A stretch of DNA of 64,000 nucleotides from the NCBI GenBank assembly GCA_004431415.1, contig QPMI01000206.1, positions 62,001-126,000 on the forward strand, read 5' to 3'. A program made the position numbers and the translations under genes. Shown in pieces: positions 22,520 through 33,531 of the stretch; position 1 is the stretch's first letter; every line of letters starts with the position of its first letter. Under the pieces are notes generated by a model. It ran no database searches and had not been told where the DNA came from. It saw only the letters and a program-made list of their open reading frames with translations. The stretch is from Cyanophora paradoxa. Lineage: Eukaryota; Glaucocystophyceae; Cyanophorales; Cyanophoraceae.

Positions 22520-23238
22520 GCGCCTGGGCGCCATTCTCTGCGCTCGCTTCTGTTACAGGTTCCCTTTATTTTTCTTTCCTATTAGATTATGTATTCACTC
22601 CAGCTGTTAGTTTAGCCCGAAATGCTACGCGATACGTTTGCTAGATATCAGATCTGACGATATGGTCCAATGATGCATTCCGCGAAGTGCGAAGTTTCGA
22701 AACCTGCCAGCAATCTGATGGGCCCGGCCCGGGCCGGGGATCTGCATGCGAATCAAAGGGGCGGCCGGGCCGCCGGGCGGTCTGAGGCACAAGAATTCAC
22801 GAGAATTTGAAACTCGCCTATTGGCCCAGTGGCCTACTTTCACTCACTTCTAAACTCTGCGGATATGCATGCATGCGCAGGTGCGATTTTTGGGCATGAT
22901 CATGATATCGATCATGACACAGCTGCAGTCTTTGCAGTCCGACGGTCTCCGACAGAGCATACACTGTGACAGTTGCTCCGGATCCGGAGTCGGTGCCATT
23001 CAGAGTTATGGGAAGCGGCATCGGTGCTCGATGATCATCGGATATCGATCTGGGAAGCGCGCAAGCCCTCCCCGAATCACAGAGAGCGCGCGGGGCTGCA
23101 GGCCTAGTCCATAAACAGAGGGCTGTAAGCGGCAGGCTTGGATGTCTGACGATACGGTCCGATGATGAATTCGAACGCTGCAGGCTGAGGGGCCCGGGCC
23201 GGGGTCTGCAATCCAAGGCCGCGCGAGGCGCCGGCGCC
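22520..23238. other. Convergent intergenic region with a duplicated segment
   Basis: It lies between the 3' ends of the plus-strand subtilase and the minus-strand arrestin-domain gene. No gene is seen. It is rich in ATGCAT, TGATCA and ATATCGAT words (22865-23050) and holds the direct repeat listed separately. Confidence 0.5.
22653..23173 (+). repeat. Degenerate direct repeat, two copies about 490 bp apart
   Basis: TCTGACGATATGGTCCAATG at 22653-22672 recurs as TCTGACGATACGGTCCGATG at 23145-23164; both continue into ATGCATTC or ATGAATTC. A second shared block (GGGCCCGGGCCGGGG followed by TCTGCA) lies downstream in each copy, near 22730 and 23195. The copies are diverged, and one may be an old duplication. 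Confidence 0.55.
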
Positions 23239-26200
23239 TCAGCCGACGGCGATGCCCTCGGCGCCGAGGAGGAGCCGCTTGGCGTGCAGGCTCTTCTTCC
23301 GCGTCCGCCGCGCCAGCGCCCCCTGCGGCGAGGAGCTCCCGGCCCGCTCGGCGCGCTCCTCGGCAAAGGTGACGCCGGAGCCCGTGCGGGCGAGCTGCAG
23401 TGAGGAGGCCGGGCTGAAGGACGACTCCGAGGCCGCCCGCCCCAGCGCCGGCAGCACGTGCAGCTGGTTCGAAGGGGTGAGGCGGGGCTCATAAGAAGGT
23501 GTGAGGCGGGGGTCGAAGGGGTGAGGCGGGGCTCGAACCCGGGAGAACTTGGCGGCGAGGGAGGGCTCCTGCTTCGTGGGGGAGTAGATCGACTGCTTCC
23601 GCAGCGGCGACGCCTGCGGGGCGCGCGCGCGTGAGCGGCGAAAACGAGGCGTGTTGCGGAGCCTGCGCACCCGGCCGTCCCTGCTGGGGGCGGGGGGCGG
23701 CCGCGCCGCCGCCGCGTCGCCCGACGGCTTGACCTTCCAGCCCGCGCGCTTGAGGCCCTGTATATACACACGCCCTCGGTCGCATGTCGGGGAGGGAGAT
23801 AGGGGGGGTACGCACATCGGGGACGTAGATGAGCAGGTCCCAGGAGCGGGGTACAGGGGGCGGCGCGGGGCTCCGGGGCGCCGGGGCGGGCGCCGGCGCG
23901 GCGCGGGAGGCAGGCGGGGCCGGCGGCACGTCGATGAGGGGCGGCGGGGGCCCGTCCGGGGAGAAGAACGGGACGGCCGGGGCGGGGGCGGGGGCGGAGG
24001 GGCTGGGGGGTACGGGGGAGCTGGAGGCGCGGAGGAAGGAGACGGGCGAGCCGCAGGCGGGGGACGCGAGGGCCGACGCCCGCGAGTGCGCCGGCGAGGG
24101 CGGCGCGGCCTCCTGCAGGGGGTACGTTAAAAGAGAAGACAAAAGAGAGAAAGATAGAAAAGGGCGGCGCACGCGGAGGACGGTCTGCGTACCGACTGTC
24201 CTACACCCCGCCTTCGCGGGCGAGGGGGCCGCGCTGAAGGAGAGGCGCCGCGTCGCCTGCCGGGGGCGCTCAGGCGGGGGCCGGACGCGCGGGAGGGGCA
24301 CACGGCACCTCGGCGACCTCCTCGTCGAAGTCGTCGTACCCCGCCTCAGAATCTTCCTCGTCCTCCTCCTCAGAGCCGTCCTCCTCGGAGCCGTCGCCCT
24401 CGTCGAGGGTCGGCATCGCCAGCGGCGGGGGCGGCGTCACGCGGCGGGCGGCCCCGAGGGCCGGGGCCGAGGCCGATGGCGAGAGGCCGGCCGGGGCCGC
24501 CGGCTGGGCCGGCTGGGCAGGGGCCGGGGCCGGGGCCACCGGGTCGCCCCCACCGAGGGCCCCAGCGCCTCGGGGACGTACTGCCGGGGGGGGGGGGTAC
24601 GTGAGCGTCGCCCTCGCAGGGGGTACACAAATCGCGCACCACGTCGAAGGCGAGGCGGGACTGGCAGCGAAAGGCCGCAGCCTCGCCGGCGCCCTGCAAG
24701 CGGGGTAAGGAGGGGGCGGGGAGGCGGGGGGGGGAGGGGGGAGGGGAGGGAGGGAGGGATTCGGGGGGTACGGGCCTGGACGGGCGAGATGGCGGTGCAC
24801 ACGAGCGTGAAGTACACGCGCTGGTAGGCGGTCCACGTCGACCAGACGCGGCCCAGGGGTACAACGAGGTCCATCCGGAAGCTGCGCGGCGCGGCGTGCG
24901 TGAGCGGCGGGCCGGGGACTGGCGCGGGCCGCCGGCGCGCACTTCGCCTCGGATTCGGGGTACACGATCACGTCGTCCGCTGCTCCGAACTGCGCCGGGG
25001 CGCCTCAGCTGCGCATCGGTCGCGCGCCTTATGCCTGAGGGAGGGGTACGTGCGCGCCTCGGAGACGTAGGCCTGGCGCTCGAACGTGTGCTCGAGCCTG
25101 CGCGGGGCGATTAAGCGCAGTCTATCCGGGAAGGGAGCAGATCTAGAAAAGAAAAGAAGCGTACCCCGGCATCTGGACGCGGTTCGTCTCGTAGATGTAG
25201 ACGCGCAGGGTTCGCAGCGTCAGCTTCGTCATGTTCGACACCAGAACGGAGACTAAAAGGCACGGGTGTCAGGGACGGTGGGGGGCGGGCAGGCTTGGGG
25301 CGGTACCGGGGATGGTGGAGCCGGCAGCCAGTACCCCCGAGGGCATGGACGCCTTTACTGAGAGGCTGCCGAAGCGGCCGCTGACCTGCGGGGGTACGGG
25401 TCGCGACGGGGTGGCGGGGTACGCAGATTGGAAACGCGCCGACCATTCCGGTGTCCTGGATCGGACCCTTGTTGCCCCACGGGACGGGGGAGGGAACCTT
25501 TGCGCGCGCGCAGGCTCAGTTGCGGCGCGCGGGAGGGCAGCCCGAGGAGGAGGTACACGCGCACGGGGCGGCAGACGTGGAGGGGTACGACGGTGACAAT
25601 GGAAGAGCCGTCGACGAGCTCCAGCGCCGCGAACACCGCGTAGCTGCACCCCGGCGGATCAGGCGGGGTACGCGAGGGTTTCAGGGGGAGGGGGTACGCG
25701 GACCGAATCCCGGCGTGGGAAGCCGCGCGCTCGAAGGAGGCGGGGGCGGAGGCGGGCACGCGGATGCAGAAGTCCCAGCTGAACTCGCCCTGCGGGAGCC
25801 TCAGGGCAGCGGGGCAGGGCAGCTGCAGGCCGGTGCTCGGGCGCGGACCCAGAGGTATCCCTTCCGCTGAACGTTCGTCTCGTCGGTCCAAACCGGCGGT
25901 CCCTCCGCCACGACGAGCGCTGCCGGCGCCCCCGGATCAAATCGCGGATCAAATTGGAGCTCGGGCGTGAAGGGCGCACGCTTCTTGTGGAGGAGGCGCT
26001 CGCCGGGCTTGTGGACGAGGGGCATGACGGCCGCCTCGGGGTCCTCCAGGTCGCCCAGGTCCGCCCCCGCGCTCGGCGGCACGTACACCGACTTCCGCCG
26101 CTGCGTCTCCGGCGCGTACACCCTGGCCCCGCCCGCCCGCTCAGAGCTCCAGGGCGGCGCTCCGGCGAGCTCGAGGGCGCGCCGCACCGCTCCTCGCCGC

Positions 26201-26435
26201 ACACCAGCACGCGCATGCGCTTCGCGTGGATCTCGATTGGCGTCACGCTCAGGCGGACCGTGCCCCGCACCTGCGCAGTGGAGGGGCGGTTCGGCACGGC
26301 AGAGGAAGCTGGCCGCGCGGTGCAGATGATCGATGGCGATCGCACCTCCTCGCCGGCGCAGATGGACTGCCGGAAGACGGTGCAGCCGAGCTCGCCGCGC
26401 TCGCCTCGCGCGCCGCGGATCTTCGTCGTGTTCAT
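23239..26435 (-). CDS. Arrestin-domain (alpha-arrestin-like) protein
   Basis: The chosen ATG at 26435 starts MNTTKIRGARGERGELGC; upstream exons are possible. The arrestin N fold is recognisable: FRQSICAGEE-VRGTVRLSVT (the usual PGE-V-G-V strand), IEIHAKRMRVLVCGEE, then after an insert (VYAPETQRRKSVYVPPSAGA) the strand LPQGEFSWDFCIRVPASAPA-SFE, which matches the arrestin pattern 'pG.. fpF.. lP...P.SfE'. Next come SYAVFAALELVDGS and VVPLHVCRPVRVYLLLGL. The C-domain contains SVLVSNMTKLTLRTLRVYIY, equivalent to the 'v.vdN.S.k.i..l.v.l' strand. Further exons (AYQRVYFTLVCTAISP, CQSRLAFDVVRDLC) and a long Pro/Ala/acidic tail lead to SLHAKRLLLGAEGIAVG and the stop at 23239-23241. Such proteins are adaptors for membrane-protein traffic or ubiquitin ligases. 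No PPxY motif was located with confidence. Confidence 0.65.
23469..23534 (-). repeat. Three imperfect tandem copies (about 22 bp) in an arrestin-gene intron
   Basis: TCGAAGGGGTGAGGCGGGGC at 23469-23488 recurs at 23513-23532, with a diverged middle copy (AAGAAGGTGTGAGGCGGGG) at 23493-23511. On the sense (minus) strand each unit contains GCCCCGCCTCAC, combining the C-rich intron body with a branch-site-like CTCAC. Confidence 0.7.
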
Positions 26436-26911
26436 TCTAGCCTGGACCTTGTTGCACGCCTATTCCGGCGAGCTCGCTGATGCGTTTCTCCAGAAGCTCT
26501 TCCTGTGTGTTGCTGCTGCAGGCTACGAGCTGCTGTAGCTGCTGTGGCTACAGATGTCCGCCCTGGGGGCGGGTTGTTGCCGCACTTGTGCTGCTGCTGG
26601 TGCAAAGCGCCTGCGCTTGAGCGGGCAGAAAAGCGAGCACGCGAGCCCACGTCGCACGCAAACGAAGCGTCGTGCCCTCGCCCGGCGCTTGTCATCCGCC
26701 TTGTCAAACGAAGCGCTTCGCTTCCGCGTATCTGTGGGCGCCCAGAGCGCATCAAGCGCGATGTGGCAGCATGTGCCATCGCGCCGCGCGCTCGCCAGGA
26801 CGACCAGAGCCGGCTGCACGGACGCCGCTGTCGGCAGTCGGGTACAGCAATTTGAGGGCCGACGCAGTCCAGCTAGGCAGGCTTCGAATTCGCGAAGGAA
26901 GCGGTAGCGCT
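26436..26911. other. Divergent intergenic region between the arrestin and SNARE genes
   Basis: 476 bp between two divergently transcribed start codons. ORFs cross it on both strands, but none shows family similarity. Upstream exons of the arrestin gene may lie in 26436-26560, where CAG/CTG repeats occur. Confidence 0.4.
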
Positions 26912-28281
26912 ATGGCTCAGCTGAAGGTGCATGGGCGAGCTTCTGCGCGAGGCCGCTCGCGCAACCAGAATTTGATCCTCAGTGCAGGGCGAAAATGTGC
27001 GAGGGATCTGGGTGGCCAGATTAGCAGACGGTGCCATACTCGCCCAGTACGCCGCGAAGCCCGACGCGAACAGAGTGCGCACGCCGCGCCCTCCCCGTAT
27101 GAACCACTTCGCCTGGTCATGATCAACGCACGCGCGCCTCGCGGCCTCCGCAGACACAGGCGATCCAGAGACTCTTCCAGGAGCGTCGGATTGGAGCGGC
27201 AACGTCCTTGACGCTGCCGGGCACCCTGGACGGCGGCGCACGAGTCCATTTCACTTCCGGCGCCCTTCTTGCTTTCTTGGGTGAAGCGCATGCGCATGCG
27301 CTCTTGACTTAAGCTAGGCACGCGCGGAACTGGCTCTAAATTTCAGCGCTGCGGCCTGCAGTTGCCACTGCCCCGAGCTATCCCGCTCGTGTTGCTTTCC
27401 AGCTCGTCTCGCGCCTTAGCAAGGACTTCACCGAGAATTATGGCGCACAGGTGCGATAGCGATATGTGAATAGTATCACTTTCCCAGCTCCCTGAATTTC
27501 GAATTTATGTTTCCGCAGGTGCCCACTGCAACCGAGGATTCCCTCTCCAGGCGTTCCCGTGCACTGCTCTCGGATCTCGCGGCCAGGTTCGAATTCGCCG
27601 CGAAGCGTCTCGGGCGCCCTAGCCCTGGCCTCTTTCCGCTACGGAGAGTCGGTGACGCTGCTGCAGGTTCGAGGACCCGGCTGCAGTGGACAAGGTCACC
27701 GCAGTCTCGGCGCAGGTCGACCAGGCTCGCGGCGTGATGGCGAACAACATCCAGCTCATGCTGCAGAACCAGGACAGCCTCGAGAACCTCAACGATACCA
27801 CGCGTGCGCATTCGCTTTAAATTTCCCGGCCCTGCTTTTATTTTTCAAACGAGGCTCGTACATTGAATTTGATCCGCGCGTTTTCATCCTGCAGACATGC
27901 TGCGGGACCAGAGCCGGCTCTTCGTGAAGCAGGCGGGCTCCGTCAAGCGCTCGATGTGCTGCCAGAGCGCCAAGATGACCATCATCCTCGTCGTGCGCGA
28001 CCCCGCCCCGGGCCTCATGCCGTGGCCGTCCGCGCGCGCCGCGGCGGGCAGCGGACCGTCGGACCCGCGGGTCGACGTCGAATATTTAATTCGAATATTC
28101 GATCTAGATCTAGAATTCGAGTTGACGTTCGAAATGCTAGACTTTTTTGCGCGCAAGCTATATATAGCTGACACTGTTTTTCCCCAAAATGGAATTAAAG
28201 GTCATTTCGGTGATTATCGTCGCGGTCATCATCGCTGCGGTGGTGCGCATCCCATATGCATGCGCATGCGCGGCGCCCTAA
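26912..28281 (+). CDS. Longin-domain R-SNARE (VAMP7-like) with Asn at the zero layer
   Basis: MAQLK at 26912-26926 splices to GENVRGIWVARLADGAILAQ, the first strand of a longin domain. Later exons give AIQRLFQERRIGAATSLTLP, RVHFTSGALLAFL, LVSRLSKDFTENYGAQ and VPTATEDSLSRRSRALLSDL. The SNARE motif is AVDKVTAVSAQVDQARGVMA then NNIQLMLQNQDSLENLND, followed by SRLFVKQAGSVKRSMC and the membrane anchor KMTIIL plus VISVIIVAVIIAAVV. Alignment on VDxxxGVM...LENL places Asn (in LQNQD) where VAMP7/VAMP2 have the zero-layer Arg. The C-terminus after the membrane segment is RIPYACACAAP, ending at TAA 28279-28281. The protein should act in vesicle fusion on the endolysosomal or secretory pathway. It is a paralogue of the convergent gene at 28748-29898. 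Splice sites in the longin part are less sure than in the SNARE part. Confidence 0.8.
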
Positions 28282-28747
28282 TTGTCTAGATCTCCATCAA
28301 GCTCTGACCCCTCGCTGGCTTTCAATCGCAACAGGTTCCCTACGTCAAAAAGTAGATCTTGATCTTGAGCCAAATCTTTAGTCAACGTTAGAAACCCTTG
28401 TAGCTTGCGAGTCGTTCACGGGGCTCGAGTTCGAGCCGCCCCTGATGACCGAGAGTGGAGGGATTCGATTGAATAGCTGTTCTAGTTAGCTCTGCCTGTA
28501 GTGGGCAGAATCGAGCGCTGAACCTCTCATGCCAGATCTCGCAAGGGCCGGGGAAGCCGCAGGCACTCTCGCGAAAACGGTTACGTGCGTACTATCGGTT
28601 CGTATATAGGATCGACTAAAGGACCGGGGGCACAAATGGTACAAGTGGGAAGGACGGGAGAGTTGGAGGCGGGGAGGGGAGATGGTCTGGTTTGGGCAGG
28701 GAGCGGGCGGGGAGAAAGGGCGGAGGGCGGCGGGGCCACCAAGCGCG
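28282..28747. other. Convergent intergenic region between the two SNARE genes
   Basis: 466 bp separate the two stop codons. It contains CTAGATCT and AGATCTTGATCTTGAG words. No gene or strong hairpin is seen. Confidence 0.5.
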
Positions 28748-29898
28748 TTACCGCTTGGGGATAACGGACACGATAATGATGATCAAGATGATGACGACGA
28801 TCGCGACGATGAAAGCGGTCATCTGGGGCGGGGGCGTCGGCGGCCGGCGGCTGGAAGCGGGCGGCGCTGGCCCGCACCTTCGCGTTCTTGAGGCACATAC
28901 TCCGCTTCACGGCCGTCGCCTTCTTCTGGAAGGCTTTGCTCTCCTTCGTGAGCATCTCTGAGGGCGCGGCGTCAGAAAAGGACGGCGAAAGGAACGGGGC
29001 GCGGCCGCGGCCGACCAGTCGTGTCGTTGAGGTTCTCGAGGCTGTCCTGGTTCTGGAGCATGATCTGGATGTTGTTGCTCATGACCTGCGGCGAGATTCG
29101 GCCCCTGCAGCTCGGAGCGCGGCGCTGGCTCCAAGCGCACCTGCTTGACCTGGTCCACCTGGTTGGACACCTGCGAGATCTTGTCTACCGCGTTCAGATC
29201 ATCGAACCTGCACGGCGCGCGCGCGCGTTCGAGTCAACAGCCGCCCCGGACGCCCGCTGCGATGGTGAAGAGCCGCACTTCTTGCAAGTCTCAACCAGGA
29301 GGCCCTTCGCGCGCTTAGAGAGACCATCCTCCGCCGACGCCGCAATCTGGGGACCGCAGAGCTCCTTGAAGTCCTTGCTGAACTTGTTGAGCATCTGGAA
29401 AGCGGTTCTCGAGGGGTAGTTCGACGCCGCGGAAACTGCGCAGCCAGCGTCGTAAGAGAAGAAACTAGCTAGAGCGAATGACTGCGCGACGCCGCCGGGC
29501 GCACCGAAGTAGGCACATGAATCATCGGCGGTGTAGTGGAGCTTGCCGTCCTCGAACTCTAGCGTGCCAGCCTTCCGCGCCGATATCTGGCCCTTCGTGA
29601 GAAGGTTCTTCACGCCGGCATTCGACTGCAGCCAGAAAGTGGTTAGCTCGGCGCCGCGGGAAGTTTCGTTGGAATCGGCGGGCGCACCCTGTTGGCGTCG
29701 CCGCGCGCAAGCTGCATATAGGAGGCAACGATGACCTTGTCATCGACTCGGGCAACGCCGCAGTACTTGATGTTCTGGCCCTGCAGGCGCCGAGGAGAAG
29801 TCAGTGAGGCATCACGTGGGGTAGCGCGGCCAGCGGCGGGCACGGAGCACGCTGCTCTCACGAGAAATGCAACGCACCACAGTCTGCGGGGACGCCAT
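28748..29898 (-). CDS. Longin-domain R-SNARE (VAMP7-like) paralogue with Asn at the zero layer
   Basis: MASPQT at 29898 splices (GTGGTGCG donor, CCTGCAG acceptor) to GQNIKYCGVARVDDKVIVAS, the longin first strand. Further exons give SNAGVKNLLTKGQISARKAG, GKLHYTADDSCAYF and MLNKFSKDFKELCGPQIAAS. The SNARE motif is AVDKISQVSNQVDQVKQVMS then NNIQIMLQNQDSLENLND, followed by KESKAFQKKATAVKRSMC, KNAK and the membrane anchor FIVAIVVIILIIIIVSVI ending PKR; the stop is at 28748-28750. The zero-layer position is Asn, exactly as in the neighbour at 26912-28281, with which it shares the segment LQNQDSLENLND. The two are tail-to-tail duplicates that have diverged strongly in the longin domain. The expected role is membrane fusion as a vesicle SNARE. 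Confidence 0.85.
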
Positions 29899-30409
29899 GT
29901 TGCTAGCAGACGATGCGCTCGATTGGAGGGGTACGAGTACTCAAAACGTGGAGCTCGGAGCAGCGGCAGTCTTTCAGCAGAGCGCAGGAGCCGCTAGTCG
30001 TGGAGAATGCCGCGGCAGCACATCACATTCGGGGCCGACGTTCCTGCGCCGCAGGAGCATGTCCCGCCGCAGACGCACAGAAGAAAGATACGGCTTCCGC
30101 TGTATGATCTGACGCAATCAGGCCGTGTGAGGAAGAACCGTGCGCGCCCGAGCTTAGCTGTCATGCCGGCGGCCCGACGCTTGCTCTAGATGGGATCCAG
30201 GCGGGCGATGCCGCGATCCGAGCGGTCAGCGTTTGCAGCGCGTCGCCGCTCTAGCGCTTGCATCGCCGAGGTTCCAGCTAGAGCGGTGACGGACTGCGGG
30301 CGGTGGTCTAGAGCTCAGCGCGTCCGGCCGCGCAACGCCGACACTGACGAGCCCGTTCGCAGTGAGCTTCAGGCAATTGTCGATCAAGCTGGCGTCGTCG
30401 ATGCGTAGC
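29899..30409. other. Divergent intergenic region upstream of the SNARE and PPC-like genes
   Basis: About 0.5 kb between the minus-strand ATG at 29898 and the plus-strand start region at 30362-30410. No family-supported coding sequence and no clear promoter motif were found. Confidence 0.4.
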
Positions 30410-33400
30410 ATGAAAGGCGGGTTTCTGGCGTCGGGGGCGGCGAGCTGGAAGCGGACGGTGAAGAACAGCAAGCGGGACGGCGGCGGCGGGACGACGCGCA
30501 GACAGCAGCTGCTGCACACGGGCTCCTTCTCGGCGCTGACGCAGGCGGCGAACGAGAAGATCGGTGCGCTCCAGGAGCGGATCGCGGCCGCCGAGGACGG
30601 CGACGCCGGCAGCGACGTCAGCTACGAGAGCGACTTCGAGGGGGACGGGCGCCGCCGCCGCCGCGCCGGCAGCGAGCCCGACGTCGACCAGATCCGCGCC
30701 CAGTTCGAGGTCCGCAAAGGGCCCCGCCGGGATTCGATCCGGAGCGCGCCAGACGCCCCGCGCCAGGACGACTTTGCGGACATACGGGAGGCGCTGGTCA
30801 AGGCGAACAAGGCGCGCCGTACCCCCCCCCCCCCCCCCCAGTCCCGGCTGCGCCTTACCCGTGCCGCAGCTGAACACGGAGCACGAGCGTGCGCGGGGGC
30901 GAGGGGCGGCGGGGGCGAGGGGCGGCGGTGGCGGGGGGGGGGGTACAGATTCCCGGGACGGCCACGCCGCTCATGAGGGAGGGCTGCAGCGCTGGAGGCG
31001 GGGGAGACGACGTGGGGTACGGTTCTCGTGGGCCGGAGCAGGCTCTACAAGGCCGTGCTGACGGAGGAGGGCGCCGTCACGGTACCCCCTTCCCCACCCC
31101 CCCTCTCCTCCCGCCCCACGCGACGTTACCCCCTGAAGGGCTCCCCCCCCCCCCCCCCCCACCCCCAACGCAGATCGAGCTGAGCTGCACGTCGGGGGAG
31201 GCGGACCTGTACGCCTCCTGCACGCAGCAGTACCCCTGCAGGGAGCGGCACGCCTGGCGGGCCACCGACGCGGGCGGCAACAAGAGGATCTCAATCGACG
31301 CGGCAGACCCCGCGCTCGTCGCCGGGCCCATCGTGCGCGTTCGGACGCCGGGTACCCCCCGCGCCCGGGCCGACCTCGTACCCCCCTTTGCCGCCGGCAG
31401 TACATCAGCGTGTTCGGGTTCAAAGCGGCGGACTACGACGTGCGATCGCCGGGCCCCGGCGCCCCTTTCGCGCACGCGAACCCGCCCTTAATCTGCTCTC
31501 CCCCGCAGCTCACGCTCCACGCCTCGGCGCATCAGACCATCTGCGAGTTAAGGCGTGCCCTGTGCCCCCTTCCCCGTCCCCGTACCCCCTCGAGACCCGC
31601 ACCCGTACCCCGCAGGGCGGAGCGGGGCACCGTGCGGCCCGACCGGCCGAAGTACTACCGCTTCCGACTCGCGGACAAGTGGCGCGTACCCCCGTCTTGT
31701 TCGCGTACCCCCGCCCAGAAGATCTGACCGCGTACCCCCAGGTGCGACCTGGTGTTCCGGCTCGCGAACGACAAGGGGGACGTCGACCTGTTCGTTTCGA
31801 CCGAGCGGAAGCGGCCCTCCGCCGGTCCGAACCCGCCCCGCCCCGCCCCGCCCCGCCGCCGCCGCCGCCGTGCTCCCGCGCGAGCGGGGCGGGGCGGCAG
31901 GGCACCGGGAGTGGGCGCTGCAGCGGGACGCGGCGGGCGTGCTCATGATCCGCAACACGGACGAGGCCTTCAAGCTCGGCTGGCGCGCCCCCCGCGCCCT
32001 CCGTCCGCTCCGAGGCTTTCGCCAGGCTCAGCTAGGCCTCGCGCAGGTACTACCTGTGCGTCGCCTGCAGGCACGCCGAGCCGGCGGACTACATGCTCCT
32101 CGTCAAGACCCGCAAGGGCGCGCCCCGCCCCGCCCCGCCCCCCGCCCGCTCGAACAGGGCGCTCAAGGGCCGGCCGCGGGGGCGGGCGCAGTGCGGATCC
32201 TGCCGGGGCAGACGACGCAGGCGACGTACACGGACCGCATGCTCGAGCGCCGCCGCCGCGCGGAGGACGCCAAGCGCCGCGAGGCCCGCCCCCTCGCTCC
32301 CCCCTCCGCTGTCTTCGCTGTGCTCAGGCGGGGCGGCGGGGCAGGGGCGGGACGGGGCGGGGATACGGGAGCGGGTGAAGCTGATGGAGCGGCGGCTGAG
32401 GACCCTCGAGGCGGAGCAGCGCGCCCAGGACCTCGCCCGCGAGAAGCGCGCCCGCCCCGGCCCGAACCCGCGCCGCGCGCCCCGCGCCTCGCCTCACGGC
32501 TCGACCCCGCAGCGAGCGGCAGCGGGCGGAGATGCGCGAGAAGGCGGCGTCCGCGGCCATGCGCCGGTGCGCTGTACCCCTCCCTGCCGGGCCGCGGCAT
32601 ATGCCGTACCCCCTCCCGACGCGGGGGATCAGGCGCCTCTCGGAGTCGAGCCTGCCGGCCGCGGGGTCCCAGCCCGCCTCGGGGGCCGCGTCCCCTTCGC
32701 CCTCCCCGTCCCCCTCTCCCGCCCCCGCCTGCCCCGCCCGCTCCCCCTCCCCCAGCGCCCCAGCCCCCGGCCCCTTCCGCGCCTTTCGGTCCCCCTCCCC
32801 GGCCTCCTCCTCGGCCCTCGCGGAGCCGGCCCCCTCGGCCCGCGCCGCCTCCGCCTCTCCCTCCCGCCGCCCCGCCTCCGCCCCCCTCGGCAGGGACCCC
32901 CAGGACGTCCAGTCAGCCCCCCCCCCCCCCTCGCACCCCGAGTACCCCCCGTGTTTGACCGCGTACCCCCGGCAGGACGGCGCTGAAGTCGATCGCGGCG
33001 CTGCTGAACCGGCACGTGCCGCCGCCCTCCTCGGCCTCGTCCTCCTCGCTGGAGCCCGCCCTCGCCACCCCGCCCGCCAGCTCCCGCCTCCTCCAGCCCC
33101 GCCCCGGCCCCGCCCGGACTCCCCTCCGCCTCCCCTCCCGCGCCGCGGGCCCGGCGCCGACCGCCGGCCGCCCGCCGCGCTCGCCCGCCCCGGGGCCGCC
33201 CGCCCGCCCAGCCTGGGCCCCGGCATCGGCATCGGGATCCGCCCCGCCTCGCCCGCCGGGGCGCGCCCGCCTTCTTCGGGGAGCCTTCACCCGCCGGCTC
33301 CGCCGCCGCCTTCGCGCGCTCGCGCTCCCCTCCCCCTCGCCCTCGCCCGCCGCGCCCCACGCCGCCGCCGGCGCCCGCCGCGCCTCCCTCTCCCCTTCGC

Positions 33401-33531
33401 CCGACGCCGCCGTGGCGCCGGCTGCCCGCCCGCGTAGCCCGGCGGGCCTCGCGGTGGGCCCCCTGAGCGCCATCCGGGCGCGCCGCATGTCGAGCCCCGC
33501 CCCGCTGGGCGGCGCCGGCGGCGGGATGTAG
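30410..33531 (+). CDS. Protein with PPC-like beta-sandwich segments and coiled coil, unknown function
   Basis: The start is taken at ATG 30410 (MKGGFLASGAASWKRTVKNS); in-frame ATGs at 30362 and 30401 are alternatives. The N-terminal part is charged (NEKIGALQERIAAAEDG, DVSYESDFEGDGRRRRR). The middle holds at least two segments resembling bacterial pre-peptidase C-terminal (PPC) beta-sandwiches: SGEADLYASCTQQYPCRERH ... ISIDAADPALVAGPI-YISVFGFKAADYDV, and KYYRFRLADKW-CDLVFRLANDKGDVDLFVS ... YYLCVACRHAEPADYMLLVK. The pattern 'DxDLYVS ... W ... YYICV ... YxL' is typical. No signal peptide is seen, unusual for PPC modules. Next comes a coiled coil (RMLERRRRAEDAKRREA, RERVKLMERRLRTLEAEQRA) and a long Ser/Pro/Ala-rich low-complexity tail ending SAIRARRMSSPAPLGGAGGG-M at 33529-33531. 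Introns are mostly C-rich with GTACCCC or GCCCGCC donors. Confidence 0.55.

Noticed and set aside
22818-23771. Minus-strand ORF extending the arrestin gene leftwards past 23239
   Set aside because: The arrestin frame ends at a stop at 23239-23241; this other frame has no motif and crosses the diverged repeat.
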